Shown: positions 17,364 through 28,130 of the stretch, in pieces | Layout of the letters: every line of letters starts with the position of its first letter | Position numbering within the stretch: the stretch's first letter is position 1 | Assembly: GCA_026646655.1 (NCBI GenBank) | Contig: JAPKHT010000002.1 | Location: 66,368 to 130,367, forward strand | Length of the DNA stretch: 64,000 nucleotides | DNA from: JADLBR01 sp020847615 | GTDB lineage: Bacteria; Verrucomicrobiota; Verrucomicrobiia; JADLBR01 | Reading direction: 5' to 3' | The notes under the pieces: generated by a model | Told to the model about the DNA's origin: nothing | Database searches by the model: none | What the model saw: the letters and a program-made list of their open reading frames with translations, nothing else | Made by a program: the position numbers and the translations under genes

Positions 17364-18302
17364 TCAGGACAGCCCCTCGGCGGCGGCAAATTCCAGGGCC
17401 TTCTCGAGCGAGGGCACGTCGCTGACGCTGGCCACCCGCGTGTCTGCGTCGATGCGCTTGGCCAGGCCCGCGAGCACCTCGCCCGGGCCAAACTCGATGA
17501 AATGCCTCACGCCCTGCGCGATCAGCCAGCGGATGCTCTCCTCCCAGCGGACGGTGCCCGTCACCTGCCTGAGAAGGAGGTCGCGGATCTCGTCCGGGGT
17601 CGCCCCGGGCAGGGCGGAGAAATTCGCCACCACGGGACAGCGGGGCATCTGGACGGGGGCGTCCTTGAGCGCTGCCTCCAGAGTGACCCGCGCCGGCTCC
17701 ATCAGGCGGGAATGATAGGCCCCGGCCACCTTGAGCGGTATGGCGCGTTTGATCCCCTCCTTCTTGGCGGCATCGGGGACTTTCTCCAGCCGTTCCAGAA
17801 GGCCCGAAAGAACGACTTGCCCCGGGCAATTCAGGTTTGCGATGTCGACGTCCACCTCGGCCGCGATGGCCTGGGCCTTCTCGGGCGTGGCGCCGATCAA
17901 TGAGAGCATGCCGCCGGGGCTCGCATCGCAGGCCTCCTGCATGGCCGCGCCGCGCGTCGCCACCAGCCTGAGCCCGTCCTCGAGCGAGAAGGTGCCGGCC
18001 GCCGCGTGCGCCGTGAATTCCCCCAGCGACAGACCGGCCACGAAGTCCGGCTCGATCGGGCGCTTGTCCGCGAAGGCGGCCAGGCCGGCCAGCCCGTGCA
18101 CGTACAGGGCGGGTTGGCAGTGGCGCGTTTCCGTGAGCTTGGTCTCGGGGCCGGCAAAGCACAGCTCCGAGAGCGAATACCCGAGCGCCCGGTCGGCGTC
18201 GCGGTACACCTTCTCGCTGGCGGGCAACTGGATCAGATCGGCGCCCATGCCGACGTGCTGGGCACCCTGACCGGAGAAAAGGAAAGCGACCTTGGGTTTC
18301 AT
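17364..18302 (-). CDS. fabD: Malonyl-CoA:ACP acyltransferase (FabD)
   Basis: 312 residues. N-terminus KVAFLFSGQGAQHVGMG; the nucleophile Ser is in GLSLGEFTAHAAAG; GPGEVLAGLAKRI is near the C-terminus. It loads malonate onto ACP. It is the first gene of the minus-strand fatty-acid cluster; fabH, plsX and rpmF, often upstream of fabD in other bacteria, are not here. The upstream 147-base gap separates it from a divergent gene and should hold its promoter; I do not see a consensus -10/-35 pair that I would trust. Confidence 0.94.
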   Translation of the reverse strand: MKPKVAFLFSGQGAQHVGMGADLIQLPASEKVYRDADRALGYSLSELCFAGPETKLTETRHCQPALYVHGLAGLAAFADKRPIEPDFVAGLSLGEFTAHAAAGTFSLEDGLRLVATRGAAMQEACDASPGGMLSLIGATPEKAQAIAAEVDVDIANLNCPGQVVLSGLLERLEKVPDAAKKEGIKRAIPLKVAGAYHSRLMEPARVTLEAALKDAPVQMPRCPVVANFSALPGATPDEIRDLLLRQVTGTVRWEESIRWLIAQGVRHFIEFGPGEVLAGLAKRIDADTRVASVSDVPSLEKALEFAAAEGLS

Positions 18303-18449
18303 GCGATGGGTTTTGCGCGGACGCGATCCGGTGTCATTTGACGAGTGACAATGGTTAACCCGGGGAGCTTTTTCAAGCGTTTTCGGCGCAGTTCTCTATT
18401 GCGAGCCCGGCCCCATCTGCCGTAGACAGGGTCCCGCGAAATTGTCGCC

Positions 18450-19034
18450 ATGATCGAGAGGGATTGGAACATTCAGCCCCCCACCGGGAAGTGCGCAGTC
18501 ACCGGACGCCCGTTCCGGGACGAGGAGGTCTACTACGCGATCCTCGTCGAGACACCCGAGGGCCTAGCGCGCCAGGACTTCTCCGCCGAGGCCTGGGCGG
18601 AGCGCCCCCCCCAACCCCGCCCGGTGTCGTTCTGGAGAAGCGAGTTCAAGGTCGTCCCGCCAGAGCCCGAACGGACCATAGCGCAGGACGACGCCGAGTC
18701 CCTCCTTCGCCGCATGATCGAGGAGGGGGACGCCGCCACGGAAAACGCGCGCTACATCCTGGCCGTGATGCTCGAGCGGAAAAAGAAATTCTATCACCGC
18801 GACACCGTGCAACACGAGGGCCGCCCCTGCCTCGTCTACGAGCACAAGGACACCGGCGAGACTTTCCTGATCATCGACCCCAGGCTCCGACTCTCGGAAC
18901 TCCACCTCGTCCAGACGGAGGTCGCCGACCTCCTGCGCCCGCGGCGCGAGGAGCAGCCGCCGGGCGGCGGGGCCGACCCCGCCCCGGGCCCGGATGAGCC
19001 GCCGGCGGAGGCCGGCGGGCAGGGGACGGGATGA
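18450..19034 (+). CDS. Conserved hypothetical protein (PVC-type)
   Basis: 194 residues, cytoplasmic. The N-terminus contains PTGKCAVTGRPFRDEEVYYA and FSAEAWAER, with single conserved-looking Cys and aromatic residues. A helical centre (ESLLRRMIEEGDAATENARY) leads to a beta-rich part (LVYEHKDTGETFLIIDP) and a disordered Pro/Gly/Glu-rich tail. I associate this N-terminal pattern with hypothetical proteins of Verrucomicrobia-like genomes, from memory. No function can be given. It lies between fabD (divergent) and lepA (same strand, 73 bases). Confidence 0.65.
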   Translation: MIERDWNIQPPTGKCAVTGRPFRDEEVYYAILVETPEGLARQDFSAEAWAERPPQPRPVSFWRSEFKVVPPEPERTIAQDDAESLLRRMIEEGDAATENARYILAVMLERKKKFYHRDTVQHEGRPCLVYEHKDTGETFLIIDPRLRLSELHLVQTEVADLLRPRREEQPPGGGADPAPGPDEPPAEAGGQGTG

Positions 19035-19107
19035 TGCCGATGCCCCGTTTTTGGGCGTTGAACTGGCCCCGGCCCGCGCCATAGTGCCCGGTCACACGAA
19101 TCTCGAC

Positions 19108-20904
<1,797 letters not shown>

Positions 20905-20906
20905 TT

Positions 20907-22076
20907 ATGTTCTCGCGCAAGAAGACCCCGGCCCGCCGCCTGATCGAGGCATCAAAAGAACTAGCGAAGCTCCTGCGCCATGAGAAAGACCGCCTGAGCG
21001 CGGCGAATCTCGGGCGCCTGGAGGAGGGCATCGCGGAGTTGAAACGGGTGGCGGCGGGTCGCCCGACGGAGGAGGAGGCCTCGAGGCACATGGCCAGGGC
21101 CGAAAAGCTCTATGGGGAACTGGCGCCCCGCGTCCGGCACCCTTCGATCGCGGAGAATGTGGACGTGATCCTCGTGGCGGTGGTGGTCGCGCTCGGGATC
21201 CGCTCCTATTTTCTCCAGCCGTTCAAGATCCCCACGAACTCGATGTTCCCGACCCTCCGCGGCGTCGTGGTCAGCAAACTGGAGTCCGAAAAGGACATCC
21301 CGAACCCGGTCCAGCGTGTCGCCGAGGCCATATTCTGCGGGCGGGCCTATCTGGATTTCGAGCTTCCGGCCGGCGCCCAGGTGATGCCGCACCATTGCCA
21401 GTCCAAGGGCATCTTCTTCCTGAAGCGGCTCCATCTGGTGTACGAGGCCGGCGGTGCATTCCAGACCAAGTCCCTCGCGACCGAGGCGACGTTTGACGAT
21501 CTTGACCGGGGGGTGGGCCTGTTGGCCCGCAGCATGGAGGAACGCGCCGCGCACGAGCGTTCGGCCCGCCGCATCCTCGCGCGCGTGGACACCGGCGACC
21601 ACCTTTTCGTGAACAAGGTGGCCTACCATTTCTCCCGCCCCCAGCGCGGGGATTCGTTCGTCTTCCGCACTACGGGGCTGAAGACGTCCTACAACCTCGG
21701 GCGCGATCCGCGGGATGGCTCGCAGTATTACATCAAGCGATGCGTCGGGACGCCCGGCGACGTGATGCGGGTCGATCCCCCCAGGCTCCTCATCGGGGGC
21801 CAGGAGGCGAAAGAGCCTGAGATGCGGCGCGTGTTCTCGGGCCAACCAGGATACAATGGCTACAGCAATCGGCCCGCCAACGGGCCACCGTTCCGGTTCC
21901 TCGGCACCCCGGAGGACACCTACGCGCTCCCGCCCGATGGATATTGGGCCATGGGCGACAATAGCTTCAATTCGCAGGACAGCCGGCAATGGGGCCACGT
22001 GCCGCTCGAAAACGTCGTCGGCAAGGCGCTCATCATCTATTATCCGTTCAACCGGAAGTTTTGGTTGATCGAGTGA
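20907..22076 (+). CDS. lepB: Signal peptidase I with long N-terminal extension
   Basis: 389 residues, longer than most LepB. Residues 1-75 are a charged cytoplasmic helical extension. One membrane helix (about 85-99) leads into FLQPFKIPTNSMFPTL with nucleophile Ser112. The general-base Lys277 lies in YYIKRCVGTPGD, over 160 residues later, showing a large insert rich in charged residues between boxes B and D. GYWAMGDNSFNSQDSRQWG is box E. It removes signal peptides on the outer face of the inner membrane. This layout (extension plus insert plus FLQPFKIPT) is what I know from Verrucomicrobia-like genomes. It follows lepA by two bases and overlaps the next gene by one base (TGATG). Confidence 0.92.
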   Translation: MFSRKKTPARRLIEASKELAKLLRHEKDRLSAANLGRLEEGIAELKRVAAGRPTEEEASRHMARAEKLYGELAPRVRHPSIAENVDVILVAVVVALGIRSYFLQPFKIPTNSMFPTLRGVVVSKLESEKDIPNPVQRVAEAIFCGRAYLDFELPAGAQVMPHHCQSKGIFFLKRLHLVYEAGGAFQTKSLATEATFDDLDRGVGLLARSMEERAAHERSARRILARVDTGDHLFVNKVAYHFSRPQRGDSFVFRTTGLKTSYNLGRDPRDGSQYYIKRCVGTPGDVMRVDPPRLLIGGQEAKEPEMRRVFSGQPGYNGYSNRPANGPPFRFLGTPEDTYALPPDGYWAMGDNSFNSQDSRQWGHVPLENVVGKALIIYYPFNRKFWLIE

Positions 22077-23173
22077 TGCCGAACCTCACGACCGCCGCGG
22101 CGTCGCTCGCTATCCTGCTCATGGCGGGCATCGCGGTGATCGCCGAAACCCCGGAGGGCGGGGCAGGGGATCCCGCCGCCCTGCTCCAGGAGGGCCTGGC
22201 CTTCGCCGCAAAGAAAGGGGACGTCAACAATCTCGCCGAGGCGGCGCGCCGATTCCTTCGCGCCTGCGAGGCGGGCCACCCCGACGCGTCTCGTGCGCTC
22301 GCGGACGTCTGGGCAACCCTCGCACCGGATCTGCGCGTGCCGATGCTCGGGGTCTTTGCCGAGGAACGGCGCGGTTTCGGCGTGATGATACGCCTGTTCC
22401 CATGGGCGCCGGATGCCTGTGGCAAAACCCTCGCCGAGGCCATCGGACAGTTGGCCCCCCAGGCGGCCAAGGATGGCCCGGAACGGCGCCTCGCGCTCAC
22501 GGCCTTCGGCGCCCAGGATCCCGCGGTCCAGTCCGCGGCACGCGCGGCCCTCACGGCTGCCATCGGAAACTCCGCGGTCGCCGAGGAACTGGCGAAGATC
22601 TATGGCGCCTCGGCCGAGGCGTTCGCCGAGTCGGTCGGACAGGTCGCCAACGCGGCGCGCCAGGGCAATCCTGCCGCCGCCGAGGCGCTGGCGATCGCCG
22701 GGCGCGATCCCGACCCGGAAGTCCGGACAAAGGCCGCCGAGTGGCTGGGCGCCAACGCGGGCACCGACGCGCACGCGCTGGCCGCCCTCCAATCGATGGC
22801 CGCCGACCCGGACCCCCACATCCGCCAATCCGCCGCGTTCGCGCTCCATGCGATCTCCTCCCGCCGACCAGAACTCTTGAAGCTGCTCTTGGAAGCCGCA
22901 AGGGACGCCGACCTCAACGTCCGACTGACCGCTGTCATTGGCCTGGCCGCCGACGTCATTCGCCGAAACGCCGCCGCCACCGACGCCCTGATCGCGGCGA
23001 CCAAAGATGTTGATCCCACCGTCCGCGCGAAGGCCCTCGAAGGTCTCGGAAATTCCATCGCCTCCGGCAATGAGAAAGCACGGAGCTTCCTCAAAACCGC
23101 CGCCAATGGAAAAGACCCGGAGCTTGCCGCCAAAGCCCAAGCGTATTTGAAGAAATATCCGTTGCGTAAGTAG
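22076..23173 (+). CDS. Secreted HEAT/Armadillo-like repeat protein
   Basis: 365 residues with a signal peptide (SLAILLMAGIAVIAE). The mature part is Ala-rich and made of about eight helical repeats. The clearest are the last ones with 'D-P-D/S-x-x-V-R-x-x-A' cores: DPDPEVRTKAAEWLG, DPDPHIRQSAAFALH, DADLNVRLTAVIGLA and DVDPTVRAKALEGLG. This is typical of HEAT repeats that serve as protein-binding scaffolds; no enzyme motif is present. It begins inside the lepB stop, suggesting co-translation with lepA-lepB. Confidence 0.75.
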   Translation: MPNLTTAAASLAILLMAGIAVIAETPEGGAGDPAALLQEGLAFAAKKGDVNNLAEAARRFLRACEAGHPDASRALADVWATLAPDLRVPMLGVFAEERRGFGVMIRLFPWAPDACGKTLAEAIGQLAPQAAKDGPERRLALTAFGAQDPAVQSAARAALTAAIGNSAVAEELAKIYGASAEAFAESVGQVANAARQGNPAAAEALAIAGRDPDPEVRTKAAEWLGANAGTDAHALAALQSMAADPDPHIRQSAAFALHAISSRRPELLKLLLEAARDADLNVRLTAVIGLAADVIRRNAAATDALIAATKDVDPTVRAKALEGLGNSIASGNEKARSFLKTAANGKDPELAAKAQAYLKKYPLRK

Positions 23174-23188
23174 TTCATACCCAATGCA

Positions 23189-23219
23189 ACACATATTGTT
23201 AACTTTATATAATATGTGT
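23189..23219. promoter_or_regulatory. AT-rich inverted repeat upstream of yejA
   Basis: A perfect 9-base inverted repeat, ACACATATT (23189-23197) and AATATGTGT (23211-23219), with a 13-base spacer. A TATAAT hexamer (23208-23213) falls on the right arm, and AT richness continues to 23230 in a very GC-rich neighbourhood. It lies about 190 bases upstream of the yejA start. It could be a promoter with an overlapping operator, or a 3' hairpin of the HEAT-repeat gene; there is no clear -35 box at the right spacing. Confidence 0.45.
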
Positions 23220-23408
23220 CATATAAAATAGCGCTGGCGATCTGCGCCTGCGCCCTTTTTCTCCGGTCCCGCGGCCCCGGGGTGTCCCCCATGGGATGCG
23301 AAATCCGGCCGAGGACGCGAGGCCTTGGCGCATTGAACACCCGTTTGGCTCCCTGAATTTTCGAGTCCGTGTTGGACACCGGGCACGGGCACGGCAATTT
23401 AACTGGCC

Positions 23409-25202
23409 ATGCACCGCCTTCGCTCAGTGATCTGGGTTCTTTGTCTCGCCATTCTCGCGGGCTGCGGACCGCGATCGACTGACGAAGCCGACTCGGGCCC
23501 GCGGTTGCCCGCGGTCCAGGACGTCGCGGTCCAGGTTGAACCCGATGGCGATGTCGACCCGATCGCGGCTCCCGACGCGACGCGCGGCGGCCTGATCAAC
23601 ATCTGGGGCGGGCCGTTTCCGAAGTCATTGAACGCCTTCCTGGATTACAACTCGTTCAGCATCGAGATCACGGGCCTCCTTTTCGAGGGCCTGGTCGGGC
23701 TGCATCCCACCGAGGATCGCCCGATCGGCGGCCTGGCGAAGTCCTGGGAGATCTCCGCGGACAAGAGGACCTTCACGTTCCACCTGGACCCGCGCGCCCG
23801 GTGGAGCGACGGGCGCCCGATCACGACCGCCGACCTGAAGTTCTATTACGACACGATCATGGACCCGAAGAACCTGACGTCGCTCTTCCGGGTGGACCTG
23901 GCCCGCTTCAATCCGCCCGAGATCGTCGACGAGAGCACCATCCGGTTCACGGCGCGGGAGGCCCATTGGATGAACTTCTGGACCGCGGGCCAGACCTTCG
24001 CCTTCCCCAAACACGCGTGGGAGGGCAGAAACTTCAACGATGTTAATTTTGACTTTGGGGTCGTCAGCGGCCCGTACGAGGTCGGCGACGTCAAGATGAA
24101 CCGATACATCCTGCTGAAGCGCCGCGGCGATTGGTGGGGCCGGGCGAAGCGGATCAGCGCCGGGAGATACAATTTCGATTACATCCGCTACCGCCCGACC
24201 GATGACCGAAACAAGGTCCTGGAGTTGCTCAAGAAGGGCGACATCGACCTCTACGCCGTCTACACGTCCGAGATCTGGGCGCGGCAGACCGACTTTCCCG
24301 CCGCGCGCAATGGGTGGATCGCGCGGCAGACGATCTTCAATCGCGAGCCGAGGGGCTTCCAGGGGATGGCCTTCAACCTGCGCCGTCCCCTCTTCCAGGA
24401 CGTCCGCCTCCGGCAGGCGCTCTCCCTCCTGCTGAATCGCGAGGAGATGAACAGGAAACTCATGTACGACAGCTATTTCTTGCTCAACTGCTATTACCCG
24501 GACCTCTACCCGGACAATAGGAATCCGCGCGCCCCGTTCTACGGCTTCGATCCCGACCGCGCCCGGGCGCTGCTCGACGAGGCGGGATGGAAGGCCAACG
24601 CGCAGGGCGTCCTTGAAAAGGATGGCGCCCCCCTGCGCATCACGATCCTCCACCACGGCGACGACCTCCGCCACCTCAACTGGTTCCTCCAAGATCTGAA
24701 GCGGGTCGGCATCGAGGCCACCATCGACCTGGTCTCGTACGCGACTTTCACCAAGCGCGTGCAGAACCACGACTTCGACCTGATCTGGCGCAACTGGGGC
24801 GCCGTGCGCCTCACCGACCCCGAGGCGAGCTGGTCGTCGAAGCAGGCCGACGAGATCGCCACGAATAACGTCACCGGGCTCAAGGATCCCGAGATCGACG
24901 CCCTGATCGAGGCCCAGAAGACCGAGATGGATCCCGCCAGGCGCAAGGAGATACTCGGCAAGATCGATGACCGCCTCGTCCAGATCGTGCCCTACATCCT
25001 CATGTGGCAGGCCGACCGCCACCGCCTGCTCTATTGGAACCGCTTCGGCACACCGCGCACGGTCCTGGACAAGTTCAACCGCGAGGATTCCGCCACCACG
25101 TACTGGTGGTACGACGCCGCGCGATCCCGCGCCCTCGACGAGGCCATGCGGGCGGGAACCCCCCTGCCCCGCCTGCCGGAAGAGATCCGATACTCCGAGT
25201 GA
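23409..25202 (+). CDS. yejA: YejA-type peptide-binding lipoprotein (SBP family 5)
   Basis: 597 residues. Lipobox ILAGC near residue 19 marks a lipoprotein. Family 5 features are NIWGGPFPKSLN, GLLFEGLVGLHP and LAKSWEISADKRTFTFHL. YejA-specific stretches are GRYNFDYIRYRPTDDRNKVL and GFQGMAFNLRRPLFQDVRLR, which match the E. coli YejA pattern closely. It would deliver peptides or peptide antibiotics (microcin C class in E. coli) to the permeases encoded just downstream. The yejB start overlaps the stop (GTGA). Promoter candidates lie in the 235-base gap upstream. Confidence 0.88.
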   Translation: MHRLRSVIWVLCLAILAGCGPRSTDEADSGPRLPAVQDVAVQVEPDGDVDPIAAPDATRGGLINIWGGPFPKSLNAFLDYNSFSIEITGLLFEGLVGLHPTEDRPIGGLAKSWEISADKRTFTFHLDPRARWSDGRPITTADLKFYYDTIMDPKNLTSLFRVDLARFNPPEIVDESTIRFTAREAHWMNFWTAGQTFAFPKHAWEGRNFNDVNFDFGVVSGPYEVGDVKMNRYILLKRRGDWWGRAKRISAGRYNFDYIRYRPTDDRNKVLELLKKGDIDLYAVYTSEIWARQTDFPAARNGWIARQTIFNREPRGFQGMAFNLRRPLFQDVRLRQALSLLLNREEMNRKLMYDSYFLLNCYYPDLYPDNRNPRAPFYGFDPDRARALLDEAGWKANAQGVLEKDGAPLRITILHHGDDLRHLNWFLQDLKRVGIEATIDLVSYATFTKRVQNHDFDLIWRNWGAVRLTDPEASWSSKQADEIATNNVTGLKDPEIDALIEAQKTEMDPARRKEILGKIDDRLVQIVPYILMWQADRHRLLYWNRFGTPRTVLDKFNREDSATTYWWYDAARSRALDEAMRAGTPLPRLPEEIRYSE

Positions 25203-26212
25203 CCAGCTACATCATCAGGCGCCTCCTGCTGATGATCCCCACCCTCCTGGGGATCACGGTGGCGTGCTTCGTCCTGGTCCAGGCCGTGCCCGGCGGCCCC
25301 GTCGAGCAGGCCATCTCCAGGATGCAGGCCCAGAGCGCCATGCGAGGCGGCGATGCCTCCAAGCGGCTCTCGGCCGAGGAGATCGAGAACATCAGGGCCT
25401 ATTTCGGTTTCGATAAACCCGCGCACGTCCGGTATTTCACCTGGCTCGGCAACCTCCTCCGCCTCGAGCTGGGCCGTTCCTACACCTTTCAGGAGCCCGT
25501 CTGGGACGTCATAACGCGGCGATTCCCGATCTCCCTGTTCTTCGGGATCACCTCCCTCGTGCTCTCCTATGGGATCTCCGTGCCGCTCGGCGTCGTCAAG
25601 GCCCTCCGGCACCGTGGGAGATTCGACACCGCCACATCGGCCCTGATGTTCGCCGGCTACGTCATGCCCGGCTACGCGCTCGGCATCCTGCTCATCATCA
25701 TCTTCGGGGGCGGGTCCTTCCTGAATTGGTTTCCGATCTCCGGCATCGTGTCCGACAACTGGGAGCTGCTGTCGCCCGCCGGCAAGGTCATGGATTTCCT
25801 GCACCACATGTGCCTGCCCCTCGTCTGCTACATGATCGGGCAGTTCGCCTTCCTGACGCTGCTGATGAAGAACACGGTCCTGGAGGAACTGAACAAGGAC
25901 TACGTCCGCACCGCGATGGCCAAGGGCGTGGACTTCGGGACGGCCGTGTGGCGCCACGCGTTCCGCAATTCCCTGATCCCCCTCGTGACCGGCCTCTCGG
26001 AGCTCTTCATGGTGTTCTTCGCGGGATCGCTGCTCATCGAGAAGGTCTTCGACATCCCCGGCATGGGGCTTCTCTTCTACGAGGCGATCGACGGCAGGGA
26101 CTACAACGTCGTCCTGGGCATCATCGTCTTCTCGTCCCTGCTCGCCATGTTCGGGCGCCTCTTCTCCGATATCATGTACGCCGCGGTGGATCCCCGCATC
26201 CGGTTTGACTGA
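25199..26212 (+). CDS. yejB: YejB-type peptide ABC transporter permease
   Basis: 337 residues (E. coli YejB 364). GTG 25199 overlaps the yejA stop and gives the family N-terminus TSYIIRRLLLMIPTLLGI, then VPGGPVEQAISRMQ and FGFDKPAHVRYFTWLGNLL. About six membrane helices; the ATPase-contact loop is near DFGTAVWRHAFRNSLIPL. It forms the inner-membrane pore with YejE. The N-terminal insert containing GGDASKRLSAEEIENI is the Yej-type version rather than the DppB type. Confidence 0.9.
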   Translation: MTSYIIRRLLLMIPTLLGITVACFVLVQAVPGGPVEQAISRMQAQSAMRGGDASKRLSAEEIENIRAYFGFDKPAHVRYFTWLGNLLRLELGRSYTFQEPVWDVITRRFPISLFFGITSLVLSYGISVPLGVVKALRHRGRFDTATSALMFAGYVMPGYALGILLIIIFGGGSFLNWFPISGIVSDNWELLSPAGKVMDFLHHMCLPLVCYMIGQFAFLTLLMKNTVLEELNKDYVRTAMAKGVDFGTAVWRHAFRNSLIPLVTGLSELFMVFFAGSLLIEKVFDIPGMGLLFYEAIDGRDYNVVLGIIVFSSLLAMFGRLFSDIMYAAVDPRIRFD

Positions 26213-26215
26213 GCC

Positions 26216-27262
26216 ATGGAAGGCACCCTCACGCCATCACCCCTCGCGCGCGACCGATGGCGTCGGTTCCGGCGCATCCCGCGCGCCCACCGGTCGCTCT
26301 GGATCCTGGGCGGCGCCTTCGTCCTCTCGCTCTTCAGCGACCTCATCGCGAACGACCGTCCCCTCTACCTCGCCTATGGCGGGCGGCACTTCTTTCCCGC
26401 GTTCAAGTTCTATCCGGAGACCTCGTTCGGGGGCCGTTACGGCACCGAGCCCGACTATCACGCGCTCCGGGAAAGCCCCGCCTTCCGGGCCGGGCGCGGC
26501 TGGATGCTCTTCCCGCCCATCCCGTACGGGCCCATCCGGAGCAACCTCGACCGCCCGGATCCCCCGCCCCACGCCCCCTCCTGGGGGCATTGGCTGGGCA
26601 CCGACTCGATTGGACGGGACGTCCTCTCCCGACTCATCCACGGCTTCAGGGTCTGCATGCTCTTTGCGCTGGCGCTTGTCGCGGTCTCCGCGGTCCTGGG
26701 CATCGTCATCGGCGGCGTGCAGGGCTACGCGGGCGGCAGGGTCGACATCACGCTCCAGCGCCTGATCGAGATCTGGGCGGCGCTCCCATTCCTGTACGTC
26801 CTCATCCTCCTGGGGTCCATCTACGGCAGGAGTTTTTCCATCCTGCTGTGCGTCACGGCCGCGTTCCAGTGGATCGGGCTCTCGTACTACATGCGGGGCG
26901 AGTTCTATCGGCTGCGCGACCAGACCTTCGTCGTGGCCTCGAGGGCACTGGGCGCCGGCCACGGGCGCATCATCTTCCAGCAGATCCTGCCCAATGCGCT
27001 CGGGCCCGTGATCACCATCCTTCCCTTCACCCTCATCGCGGGCATCGGCACGCTGACCGCCCTCGACTTCCTGGGCTTTGGCCTGCCCCCGCCGTCGCCC
27101 TCGTGGGGGGAACTGCTCCAGCAGGGACTCAAGCAGCTCTACTGCCCCTGGATCGCCTTTTCGGCCGTGGCCGCGCTATTCACGACCCTGATGCTCGCCA
27201 GCTTCATCGGCGAGGGGGTCCGGGAGGTATTCGACCCGCGATCGAAGAGCCGCTATGATTGA
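26216..27262 (+). CDS. yejE: YejE-type peptide ABC transporter permease
   Basis: 348 residues. The long periplasmic N-terminal loop carries ANDRPLYLAYGGRHFFPAF and YPETSFGGRYGTEPDY, which is diagnostic for YejE rather than DppC or OppC. The core follows from HWLGTDSIGRDVLSRLIHGF, and the coupling loop is VVASRALGAGHGRII. It starts three bases after yejB and overlaps the first ATPase gene by eight bases. Confidence 0.9.
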   Translation: MEGTLTPSPLARDRWRRFRRIPRAHRSLWILGGAFVLSLFSDLIANDRPLYLAYGGRHFFPAFKFYPETSFGGRYGTEPDYHALRESPAFRAGRGWMLFPPIPYGPIRSNLDRPDPPPHAPSWGHWLGTDSIGRDVLSRLIHGFRVCMLFALALVAVSAVLGIVIGGVQGYAGGRVDITLQRLIEIWAALPFLYVLILLGSIYGRSFSILLCVTAAFQWIGLSYYMRGEFYRLRDQTFVVASRALGAGHGRIIFQQILPNALGPVITILPFTLIAGIGTLTALDFLGFGLPPPSPSWGELLQQGLKQLYCPWIAFSAVAALFTTLMLASFIGEGVREVFDPRSKSRYD

Positions 27263-28130
27263 GGGCAAGATGGATCAAGGTCCGCCACTGCTACGGGTCC
27301 AGGGACTGACGATCGCCTTCCCCGGCGACGGCGCGCCCGTGGAGGCCGTTCGCGATGTCTCCTTCGACATCGCGCGCGGGGAAACGGTGGCGATGGTCGG
27401 CGAGAGCGGCTCCGGCAAGAGCGTCACGGCGCTCTCGCTGGCCCGATTGCTGCCAAGCCCGCCGGCCGAGTTTCGTTCGGGCAAGATCCTCTTCGATGGG
27501 CGGGACGTTTTCGCCCTCGCGCCCCCCGAGCTTCGCTCCCTCCGCGGGGGAGGCATCGCCTATGTGTTCCAGGAGCCCGGGACCTCGCTGAATCCGGTCT
27601 TCAGGGTCGACTCCCAGATCGCCGAGGCCATCCGCCTCCATCGCCCCGGGGTCACCGATATCGATGCCGAGATCGTGCGGTCCCTCGATCTCGTCGGCAT
27701 CCGCGATCCCGCCCTGCGCATGCGCGACTATCCCCACCAGCTTTCCGGGGGCATGCAACAGCGCGTCATGATAGCCATGGCCCTCGCCTGCCAACCCAAA
27801 CTCCTCGTCGCCGACGAGCCCACCACCGCGCTCGATGTCACGATCCAGAAACAGGTCATGGACCTGCTCAAGGAACTCCGGTCCAGGCTGGCCATGACGA
27901 TATTGCTGATCACCCACAACTTCGGCATCGTCTCGGATTTCGCGGATCGCGTCCTCGTCATGTACCGGGGGCGGATCGTCGAGCAGGGCCCCACCCGCAG
28001 CGTCCTCCGCGATCCCCGGCACCCGTACACGCGCGCCCTCATCGACTGCATCCCGAGGCTCGGGGCAAAACCCGGGCGACTGAAAACCATCGACCACGCC
28101 GCCATCCAGGCCGCCCTCCCCCATGTCTGA
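27255..28130 (+). CDS. Peptide ABC transporter ATPase, equivalent to YejF N-terminal half
   Basis: 291 residues with Walker A GESGSGKSVTALSLA, signature LSGGMQQRVMIAMALAC, Walker B KLLVADEPTTALD and the oligopeptide-type C-terminal YTRALIDCIPRLG. It corresponds to the first half of E. coli YejF (a single 529-residue protein with two ATPase domains). Here it ends and the second half begins as a separate, overlapping gene. The start ATG 27255 overlaps the yejE stop; ATG 27270 is an alternative. Confidence 0.87.
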   Translation: MIEGKMDQGPPLLRVQGLTIAFPGDGAPVEAVRDVSFDIARGETVAMVGESGSGKSVTALSLARLLPSPPAEFRSGKILFDGRDVFALAPPELRSLRGGGIAYVFQEPGTSLNPVFRVDSQIAEAIRLHRPGVTDIDAEIVRSLDLVGIRDPALRMRDYPHQLSGGMQQRVMIAMALACQPKLLVADEPTTALDVTIQKQVMDLLKELRSRLAMTILLITHNFGIVSDFADRVLVMYRGRIVEQGPTRSVLRDPRHPYTRALIDCIPRLGAKPGRLKTIDHAAIQAALPHV

